Below are positions 7,305 through 12,187 of a stretch of DNA of 12,187 nt, in pieces. Each line of letters begins with the position of its first letter. Position 1 is the first letter of the stretch. The notes under the pieces were generated by a model, which saw only the letters and a program-made list of their open reading frames with translations, searched no databases and was not told the origin of the DNA. The DNA comes from UKL13-2 sp031430555 (lineage in GTDB: Bacteria > Pseudomonadota > Gammaproteobacteria > Burkholderiales > Usitatibacteraceae): contig JANPBQ010000194.1 in NCBI GenBank assembly GCA_031430555.1, positions 1 to 12,187 on the forward strand. The letters are read 5' to 3'. Made by a program: the position numbers and the translations under genes.

Positions 7305-8417
7305 ATGTCTCTCAGTCGTCGCAAATTTTTAAGCACCGCTGCTGCGGGCGGCGTCATGTCCGCCGCTGCCGCCTCGCAAGCCATCGCGCAGGCACCGGCG
7401 CTACCTAACATCAAGTGGCGCCTCGCCTCCAGCTTTCCGAAGAGCCTGGACACCATTTACGGCGGCGCGGAAACCTTGTCGAAGCGGCTCAATGCAATCA
7501 CTGGCGGCAAATTCCAGATTCAGGTATTCGCGGCGGGTGAAATCGTTCCCGCGTTCAGCGTCGTCGATGCGGTACAGAACGGCACCGTCGAGTGTTCGCA
7601 CACGGCGTCCTACTACTTCGTCGGCAAGAACAAGGCGTTCGCCTTCGACACCACGTTGCCCTTCGGCCTCACGCAGCGCCAGCAAAACGCCTGGATGTAC
7701 TACGGCGGCGGACTGCAACTGGTGCGCGAATTCATGAAGGATTACAGCATCATTACCTTCCCCGGCGGCAACACCGGCGTGCAAATGGGTGGCTGGTGGC
7801 GCAAGGAAGTGAAGACGGTTGCCGATTTGAAAGGCATCAAATTCCGCATAGCGGGTCTGGGTGGCGACGTGCTCGCCAAACTCGGCGTGATCCCTCAGCA
7901 AATTCCCGGCGGCGATATCTATCCCGCGCTGGAAAAAGGCACCATTGACGGCGCGGAATGGATCGGACCGTACGACGACGAGAAGCTGGGTTTCTACAAA
8001 GTCGTCAAGAATTTCTATTACCCCGGCTGGTGGGAAACCAATTCCATGTACTCGTTTTTCGTCAACACCAAGGAATGGGAAAAGCTGCCGAAGGAATATC
8101 AGGCGGCGTTTGAAGCGGCCGCGTACGAAGCCAACATGGACATGATGGCGTTGTACGATTTCAAGAATCCGAGCGCATTGCGCAGCCTGGTGAGCAAAGG
8201 CGTGAAGCTGCGCGCGTTCTCCAACGAGATCATGAAAGCGGCGCAAGCAGCGGCGTTTGGTTTGTACGAAGAAGAGAGCGACAAGAATCCCGCGTTCAAG
8301 AAAATGTACGAACCCTGGCTCAAGTTCCGCGATGACATCAATCTGTGGCACCGCGTGGCTGAGCAGACCTACACCACCTTCGCGGCCACCAATGCGCCGC
8401 CGTTGCGCAAGAAGTGA
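7305..8417 (+). CDS. TRAP transporter solute-binding protein (DctP family, TakP-like)
   Basis: Periplasmic receptor of a tripartite ATP-independent transporter, most like the group that binds 2-oxo/organic acids such as pyruvate or lactate. The 370-aa protein starts with a Tat signal (SRRKFL at 4-9, hydrophobic stretch, AIA-Q-A cleavage near 28-30). It shows WRLASSFPKSLD, GKFQIQVFAAGEI, KGIKFRIAGLGGDVLAKLGV with the carboxylate-binding arginine (R181), and DGAEWIGPYDDEKLGF with YYPGWWE. ATG 7305 follows AAAGGAA (7294-7300); an in-frame ATG at 7281 would only prepend residues ahead of the Tat motif. A TATGAT at 7242-7247 could be its -10, without a good -35. No DctQ/DctM membrane subunits are adjacent, so it is an orphan receptor here. 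The ligand is inferred from family only. Confidence 0.93.
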   Translation: MSLSRRKFLSTAAAGGVMSAAAASQAIAQAPALPNIKWRLASSFPKSLDTIYGGAETLSKRLNAITGGKFQIQVFAAGEIVPAFSVVDAVQNGTVECSHTASYYFVGKNKAFAFDTTLPFGLTQRQQNAWMYYGGGLQLVREFMKDYSIITFPGGNTGVQMGGWWRKEVKTVADLKGIKFRIAGLGGDVLAKLGVIPQQIPGGDIYPALEKGTIDGAEWIGPYDDEKLGFYKVVKNFYYPGWWETNSMYSFFVNTKEWEKLPKEYQAAFEAAAYEANMDMMALYDFKNPSALRSLVSKGVKLRAFSNEIMKAAQAAAFGLYEEESDKNPAFKKMYEPWLKFRDDINLWHRVAEQTYTTFAATNAPPLRKK

Positions 8418-8441
8418 CGCCTGCATAAGTCAGTAGAATAC

Positions 8442-8495
8442 AAGCGCTGGCGCGGTTTTTCGGCATAATAGTTGCCGAACGCCGCGCCAGTGCTT
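8442..8495. terminator. Nested hairpin between convergent genes, possible bidirectional terminator
   Basis: An outer stem (8442-8455, AAGCGCTGGCGCGG, with 8482-8495, CCGCGCCAGTGCTT; one G-T mismatch) encloses an inner perfect stem (8459-8465 TTCGGCA with 8473-8479 TGCCGAA). It lies 25 bp after the TRAP receptor stop and 5 bp before the end of the convergent LysR gene. This is where a two-way terminator would be expected. There is no classic U-tract directly after the stem on either strand, so the role is inferred from position. Confidence 0.55.
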
Positions 8496-8499
8496 GACT

Positions 8500-9399
8500 T
8501 CATTTTTCAATCGCCGTCTCTCTCGGTGGCAACAGCCGCCGGATCAGCGGGTGAATGACTTTCTTCTCCGCGCCGATCAAGAAGAAGTTTTCTTCCACGC
8601 CGTCGCATGCGCCGACGCGTTTTACTTGATACATCGTCATCAGCGCCTGATGCACCAGTTCTGCGGCGGGGAAAACTCCCATGCCGCTTGCGCCGAACGT
8701 TTTCAGAAGCGCACTATCCTCGAATTCGCCTACCACGTTCGGCCGGATGGCATGCCGCTCGAACCACTGATCGAGCCGCGCACGCACGGCAACATGGGTA
8801 GTTGGCAATAGCACCGGTACCGTGGATAGCGACTGCGGAAAGTTTTTTCGCGCCGCTGACAAAAGCGTAGAAGGCGCGTACCAGGCGAGCGGCGATGCGC
8901 CAAGCGAATGGTTGTAGACCTTGAGATTCTGGTTCGGCGGCGCGGCGCGGTCAGCGAGCACCACATCGAGCCGATGCAGCGCGAGATCGCCCAACAGTCC
9001 GCCGAACTCGTCTTCATGGCACAGTAAACGCAAGCCGGGCTCACGCAGGATCGGTTGCATCAGGCGGCGCACCACGAGCTTCGGCAAGCCATCGGAAATT
9101 CCCACCGTGAGCCGGATGCCGGGCGAACTCACCGCGTCGCGGATCACACCCGGCAATTTTTCGCCCAGCTGAAAAATCTGATCCGCCTGCTGCATCGCGG
9201 CAATTCCGGCCTCGGTCAATTCCAGCCCGCGCCCGGCCGGCTTCAGCAATGCATAGCCGAGCGCGCGCTCCAGTTCGCGCACTTGTGTACCGACGGTTTG
9301 CACCGCCATGCCGAGTCGCGCGGCCGCGCGGGACATCCCGCCCTCCTTGGCGACGACCCAAAAATAGTAGAGATGACGGTAGCTGAAGTGCTGGTTCAT
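8500..9399 (-). CDS. LysR-family transcriptional regulator, NhaR-like
   Basis: A 299-aa LysR-type DNA-binding regulator. The N-terminal winged helix begins MNQHFSYRHLYYFWVVAKEGGMSRAAARLG, with the recognition part VQTVGTQVRELERALG (33-48). The pattern (Y-x-HLYYFW, QTV-x-x-Q-x-R-x-LE, LLKPAGRGLELTEAG) and the later GEFEDSALLKTFGASGMGVF block match the NhaR group, which in E. coli senses sodium. There is no nhaA antiporter here, so the signal and target are unknown. The start at 9399 matches the family N-terminus; the open frame to 9687 runs antisense through the next gene and is rejected. Only a weak GGAA is seen before the ATG. It is convergent with the TRAP receptor gene and divergent from the HPF-like gene (99-bp gap). 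Confidence 0.9.
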   Translation of the reverse strand: MNQHFSYRHLYYFWVVAKEGGMSRAAARLGMAVQTVGTQVRELERALGYALLKPAGRGLELTEAGIAAMQQADQIFQLGEKLPGVIRDAVSSPGIRLTVGISDGLPKLVVRRLMQPILREPGLRLLCHEDEFGGLLGDLALHRLDVVLADRAAPPNQNLKVYNHSLGASPLAWYAPSTLLSAARKNFPQSLSTVPVLLPTTHVAVRARLDQWFERHAIRPNVVGEFEDSALLKTFGASGMGVFPAAELVHQALMTMYQVKRVGACDGVEENFFLIGAEKKVIHPLIRRLLPPRETAIEK

Positions 9400-9498
9400 A
9401 TTCCGGTATTTCAGAAGTTTCGATTCGCAATTATCTGCTTTTTCCGAACCAATTTGAGCGCTATTCTTTCTACGCGTTTCAACCAATGGAGGTTCCAC

Positions 9499-9870
9499 AT
9501 GCATGTGACTTTTGAATCCCGCGATCCGGAAGGTGCCGCACTGCGCGACTCCGCAACGGCAAGAGTTTGGTTTGTGATGCGCCGCATGGCGTGGCTGGTG
9601 GCGCACGCCAAAATGCGCCTCACCGATGTCAACGGCCCGCGCGGCGGCGTCGACAAGCAGTGCCGGTTGGAATTGAAGACCACGCATGCCGGCACCGTCA
9701 CGATCACGGCAATGGCGCGTGATTGGCGCACTGCAATCGAGGGTGCGCTGTCACGCTCGTCGCGGATGCTATTGCGCAACTGGCGGCGGCGGCGCGAGAG
9801 AGACCAGGGACATGGACACAGGCATCACCGGAGCGAGCGACGCGAACTCACCCCAGCATTTGAAAACTAG
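9499..9870 (+). CDS. HPF/RaiA-family ribosome-associated protein (short form)
   Basis: A 123-aa protein resembling hibernation-promoting factor / RaiA (S30AE or sigma54-modulation fold), which binds the 30S decoding region and idles ribosomes. It starts MHVTFESRDPEGAALRDSA, and the signature VNGPRGGVDKQCRLELK lies at 44-60 after KMRLTDV. The beta strand GTVTITA and the helix TAIEGALSRSSRMLLRNW complete the domain by about residue 95. There is no long-HPF dimerisation domain. Instead it ends in a basic Arg/His tail (RRRRERDQGHGHRHHRSERR, 96-115). ATG 9499 has a strong GGAGG at 9488-9492. It lies 15 bp before the YccA gene, so the two are probably co-transcribed. The fold is a good match; ribosome hibernation as its role is inferred. 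Confidence 0.82.
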   Translation: MHVTFESRDPEGAALRDSATARVWFVMRRMAWLVAHAKMRLTDVNGPRGGVDKQCRLELKTTHAGTVTITAMARDWRTAIEGALSRSSRMLLRNWRRRRERDQGHGHRHHRSERRELTPAFEN

Positions 9871-9885
9871 CCAAGGACGAAAACC

Positions 9886-10638
9886 ATGGAACCACTCATC
9901 AAGACATTGCCGATCGACCGCAACACTCCCGCGCTTCAGCGCTCGACGGTCGATTCACGATCACTCGCACTGCAAGCGGAAACGCGTTCGGATACCGCGC
10001 GGCCGGCGATTTCCGCGGATGCGCTCCGCGTACTGCGCAATACCTATGCGCTGCTCGCTTTGACGCTGCTGTTCAGTGCCGCGACCGCAGCGATCGGCGT
10101 GGTGCTCAAAGCGCCAGCCCTCGGCGTTCTGCTGACATTAGTGGGCTATTTCGGCCTGCTATTTCTGGTCTACAAACTTAAGAACAGTGTATGGGGATTG
10201 CCGGCGGTGTTTGCGCTCACCGGCTTCATGGGTTACACCTTGGGGCCGATGCTGACGAAAGCGCTCTCGCTTCCCGGCGGCGCCACGTCGATTGCGATGG
10301 CGTTGGGCACGACCGGACTTGTGTTTCTCGCGATGTCGGCGTGGGTGTTGCAGACGCGGCGCGATTTCAGCTTCATCGGTGGATTCCTGTTCGCCGGCAT
10401 GATTGTCGCGTTGATCGCTGGGCTCGCCGCGATCTTTCTGCAGTTGCCCGCACTGGGGCTCGCGGTCTCGGCGATGGTCGCCTTGTTGTCGGTGGGGCTC
10501 ATCCTGTTCGAAACCAGCCGCATCGTCCACGGCGGCGAAACCAACTATGTGCTGGCGACCGTCGGCCTCTACGTCTCGCTTTTCAATCTGTTCGCGAGCC
10601 TGATGAGTCTGTTCGGCCTGGGTGGCTCGGCGGAATGA
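9886..10638 (+). CDS. yccA: YccA-type BAX inhibitor-1 family membrane protein
   Basis: A 250-aa inner-membrane protein with seven predicted hydrophobic segments (about 53-74, 77-97, 103-123, 134-155, 163-185, 188-209, 222-246). It is very close in pattern to E. coli YccA: VLRNTYALLALTLLFSA, LTLVGYFGLLFLVYK, FALTGFMGYTLGPML, FLQLPALGLAVSA, and ILFETSRIVHGGETNY followed by ATVGLYVSLFNLFASL. In E. coli, YccA is a substrate and modulator of the FtsH protease that guards jammed SecY translocons. This copy has about 29 extra polar residues before the RNTY block compared with E. coli (219 aa). ATG 9886 has AAGGA at 9873-9877. It is preceded closely by the HPF-like gene. Confidence 0.93.
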   Translation: MEPLIKTLPIDRNTPALQRSTVDSRSLALQAETRSDTARPAISADALRVLRNTYALLALTLLFSAATAAIGVVLKAPALGVLLTLVGYFGLLFLVYKLKNSVWGLPAVFALTGFMGYTLGPMLTKALSLPGGATSIAMALGTTGLVFLAMSAWVLQTRRDFSFIGGFLFAGMIVALIAGLAAIFLQLPALGLAVSAMVALLSVGLILFETSRIVHGGETNYVLATVGLYVSLFNLFASLMSLFGLGGSAE

Positions 10639-10683
10639 TTGCGGCGGAACCGAGATCACGCGAGGCGACATTCACCCGAAAGC

Positions 10684-10794
10684 GGAATGGCACTTACTTA
10701 AGCTGTCGCCCCGGGGCGACACGGTTTATGGGTGCCCTTTGGCGCACAAATTCCCTTCGCCGGACATCCAAAACCGTTAAGTAAGTGCCATTCC
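10684..10794. repeat. MITE-like palindromic element with 18-bp perfect terminal inverted repeats
   Basis: Perfect 18-bp terminal repeats (10684-10701 GGAATGGCACTTACTTAA; 10777-10794 is its reverse complement) bound a 111-bp element. Inside is a perfect 18-nt palindrome TGTCGCCCCGGGGCGACA (10704-10721), and a nested ACGGTTT/AAACCGT pair (10721-10727 and 10771-10777). Near-identical 9-mers flank it: CCCGAAAGC (10675-10683) and CCCGATAGC (10794-10802, sharing the last element base). This is a possible decayed target duplication. It has no coding capacity. A T7 run at 10804-10810 follows, so it may also end yccA transcription. The mobile nature is inferred from structure. Confidence 0.75.
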
Positions 10795-10842
10795 CCGATA
10801 GCCTTTTTTTGTATGCCAACCAACTTGCAAGGAAAATTCAAC

Positions 10843-11277
10843 ATGCGCACTTATCCCACCAACAGTCCCCACGCAGCCGCACGAATCGTAGCACTCGCGA
10901 TGCTGGCCGACGGCCACCTCTGCAAATCCGAGCTTGACGCTCTGGCGCGGACCGATCGGCTCGGTCAACTCGGTCTCACGCAGGAGGAATTGCTGGGTGT
11001 CCTGCACACGCTATGCGAAGACCTGCTCGCAACATCGGATCAGAACTGGGAAGCCGCCTGCCGTATCGATCCGGCGACGTTTACCGCATTGCTTGCGGAA
11101 ATTGACGATGCGCAACTGCGGCGGAAAGTGTTGCTTTTGTGCGCTGCCGTGTTCTCCGCCGACGCGCACCTGGCCGATGGCGAGGCGGCGATGCTCGAAG
11201 CCACGGTCGAGCAATGGGCGTTGCACCGCGATTCGCCAACGCGCACGCCGGCGCAGCGAGGTGTCGCGCATGTCTAG
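10843..11277 (+). CDS. TerB-like (tellurite resistance family) protein
   Basis: A 144-aa, mostly helical soluble protein of the TerB type. It begins MRTYPTNSPHAAARIVALAMLADGHLCKSELDAL. It carries two acidic helix-turn segments typical of TerB, LADGHLCKSE (21-30) and FSADAHLADGE (104-114), where D/E residues could bind divalent metal. In known systems TerB contacts the membrane protein TerC, and a TerC-family gene lies just downstream. ATG 10843 is preferred for AAGGA at 10829-10833; an earlier in-frame ATG at 10814 overlaps this ribosome site. Its TAG (11275-11277) lies 8 bases into the next small gene. The name is by family only; tellurite resistance itself is not implied. Confidence 0.85.
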   Translation: MRTYPTNSPHAAARIVALAMLADGHLCKSELDALARTDRLGQLGLTQEELLGVLHTLCEDLLATSDQNWEAACRIDPATFTALLAEIDDAQLRRKVLLLCAAVFSADAHLADGEAAMLEATVEQWALHRDSPTRTPAQRGVAHV

Positions 11278-11419
11278 TCTGGCACTCGGCACCGCCGTTA
11301 TCGCGGCGGTTGCACTTTTCTGCGCATGGCGCGAAATCAGGAACGATAATCTTCGCGACGCGAAACTGCTGGCCGGATTCGGCGCGGGCGGTTTGCTCGC
11401 GACCGTATTCCTCGCGTGA
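11270..11419 (+). CDS. Small membrane hairpin protein, 49 aa, between TerB and TerC
   Basis: A 49-aa reading frame overlapping the TerB-like stop by 8 bases. It predicts two membrane segments (SLALGTAVIAAVALFCAW, 3-20, and LLAGFGAGGLLATVFLA, 33-49) joined by a charged loop REIRNDNLRDAK. GAGGTG at 11258-11263 sits 6 bp before the ATG, and a TGA ends it 54 bp before the TerC-family start. The tight overlap, ribosome site and clean two-helix pattern argue for a real gene. No family is recognised; a partner or stabiliser of the TerC-like transporter is a guess from position. Confidence 0.7.
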   Translation: MSSLALGTAVIAAVALFCAWREIRNDNLRDAKLLAGFGAGGLLATVFLA

Positions 11420-11460
11420 CCGGTACAGTCTGCAAGGCAACCCGCAACGCAACCAACATC

Positions 11461-11464
11461 GGAG
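11461..11464 (+). promoter_or_regulatory. Ribosome binding site deciding a TTG start for the TerC-family gene
   Basis: GGAG at 11461-11464 is 9 bp before the TTG at 11474 but 18 bp before the next in-frame start, GTG 11483. There is no ATG in a suitable place. This favours the rare TTG start. Confidence 0.55.
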
Positions 11465-11473
11465 CGACGTTTT

Positions 11474-12187
11474 TTGGAACCCGTGATTGAATTTCTGCAT
11501 ACCCCATTCCTCGGCACCGCCACATGGATCTGGTTCGCCTTCGCCGGCATTGTCGTCACCCTGCTCGCGCTGGATTTGGGTGTGCTGCATCGCGACGACC
11601 ACGAAATCGGTGTACGCGAAAGCTTGCTGCTCTCAGCCGGCTATATCGGAGTTGCCTCGCTGTTCGGCATCTGGGTGTGGTGGTACTTGGGCGCGCAAAG
11701 CGGCACCGAATATTTCACCGGCTTCCTGATCGAGAAATCGTTGTCGATGGACAACGTGTTTGTGATCGCGCTGATTTTTTCCTACTTCGCGATTCCCAGA
11801 CAATACCAGCACCGCGTGTTGTTCTGGGGCATTCTCGGCGTGATTGTCCTGCGCGCGATCATGATCGGGCTCGGCGCCGCGATGGTGAGCGAGTACAGCT
11901 GGATTCTGTACGTGTTTGGTGCCTTCCTGGTGGCGACCGGTGTGAAGATGTGGGTGATCGCGGATCACATGCCCGACATCGCCGGCAATCCGCTGCTGAA
12001 GTGGTTGCGCCGCCATCTGCGGGTCACGCCGGATTTGCGTGGCAACGCTTTTTTTGTGCGCGAACCCGACCCGGCGACCGGAGCCTCTACGCGCGCGGTG
12101 ACGCCATTGTTCCTTGCGCTGTGCATGGTCGAATTCGTCGATCTCATTTTTGCGGTCGATTCCGTCCCGGCCATCTTCGCGATCACG
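11474..12187 (+). CDS. TerC/Alx-family integral membrane protein (partial, right edge)
   Basis: Polytopic inner-membrane protein of the TerC family, whose studied members export manganese (Alx/MeeF type) or act in tellurite and metal stress. 238 codons are present of an expected 320 or so; the frame is open at the edge. It begins FLHTPFLGTATWIWFAFAGIVVTLLALDLGVLHR. The diagnostic acidic motifs in the membrane are FLIEKSLSMDNVFV (84-97) and CMVEFVDLIFAVDSVPAIFAIT (217-238). The latter two sets of Glu/Asp are the likely ion site. Segments around 17-38, 52-73, 94-106, 116-136 and 142-162 are hydrophobic. The start is TTG 11474 (see the ribosome site at 11461); GTG 11483 is the alternative. The 54-bp leader is too short for a yybP-ykoY manganese riboswitch. 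Confidence 0.93.
   Translation, partial: MEPVIEFLHTPFLGTATWIWFAFAGIVVTLLALDLGVLHRDDHEIGVRESLLLSAGYIGVASLFGIWVWWYLGAQSGTEYFTGFLIEKSLSMDNVFVIALIFSYFAIPRQYQHRVLFWGILGVIVLRAIMIGLGAAMVSEYSWILYVFGAFLVATGVKMWVIADHMPDIAGNPLLKWLRRHLRVTPDLRGNAFFVREPDPATGASTRAVTPLFLALCMVEFVDLIFAVDSVPAIFAIT

Noticed and set aside
7401..8426. 341-aa minus-strand open frame opposite the TRAP receptor
   Set aside because: Long only because of GC-rich third positions in the sense gene; the sense frame has an unmistakable Tat signal and DctP motifs.
9454..9498. Sigma70 promoter for the HPF-like gene (TTGAGC at 9454)
   Set aside because: No -10 hexamer at an acceptable spacing; the candidate TATTCT at 9462 lacks a -35.
10191..10784. 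197-aa plus-strand frame running from yccA into the palindromic element
   Set aside because: Out of frame with yccA, whose homology is clear; the tail is translated repeat sequence.
11420..11473. yybP-ykoY manganese riboswitch before the TerC-like gene
   Set aside because: Only 54 bp separate it from the small upstream gene, too short for that RNA, and no matching stems are evident.
1..12187. CRISPR array, tRNA, rRNA or transposase genes
   Set aside because: No spaced direct repeats, no cloverleaf-like sequence and no transposase motif noticed on either strand.

Overview
The window reads as chromosomal DNA of a GC-rich Gram-negative proteobacterium. A betaproteobacterium fits best: it has a bioF-H-C-D order with a long (305 aa) BioC, an NhaR-like LysR regulator, a TakP-type TRAP binding protein, YccA, a short HPF-like protein and a TerB/TerC pair. 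The genus cannot be told from the sequence. There are no rRNA, tRNA, CRISPR, phage or transposase genes.

Layout. (1) 1-812, minus strand: a DGPF/YCII-domain protein followed 9 bp later, in the same frame, by the N-terminal 145 codons of a large ECF sigma factor that runs off the left edge. This is the ECF42-DGPF pairing, and a matching ECF-type promoter (TGTCGA, 17 bp, CGTC) lies upstream. (2) 813-1059: a divergent regulatory region with that promoter, a sigma70-like promoter for bioB, and three copies of an AAAtYGACATw motif. (3) 1060-7082, plus strand: biotin synthesis. bioB stands alone, then comes a 74-bp perfect REP-type inverted doublet, then bioF, bioH, bioC and bioD. The run continues without a break into a periplasmic PCu(A)C copper chaperone and a HAD phosphatase. 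Three successive junctions (bioH/bioC, bioC/bioD, bioD/PCuAC) are 4-base stop-start overlaps. BioC and BioH open and close the malonyl-ester route to pimeloyl-ACP, then BioF, (BioA, not in the window), BioD and BioB make biotin. (4) 7305-8417: a Tat-exported TRAP solute receptor with no membrane subunits beside it. (5) 8442-8495: a nested hairpin between convergent genes. (6) 8500-9399, minus: an NhaR-like LysR regulator. (7) 9499-12187, plus: a stress/membrane group. It contains a short HPF/RaiA-like protein with an Arg/His tail, a YccA-type BAX-inhibitor-1 membrane protein, a 111-bp MITE-like palindromic element, a TerB-like protein, an overlapping 49-aa membrane hairpin protein, and a TerC-family transporter that starts at TTG and is cut by the right edge.

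The points most worth following up are the self-regulating ECF42/DGPF module, the copper chaperone and phosphatase coupled to the biotin operon, the small protein between TerB and TerC, and the two palindromic elements. No intergenic stretch exceeds 300 bp; the longest are 813-1059, 2086-2340, 7083-7304 and 10639-10842. No BirA-, BioR- or BioQ-like biotin operator was recognised, and nothing in the window amounts to a clearly new multi-gene system.
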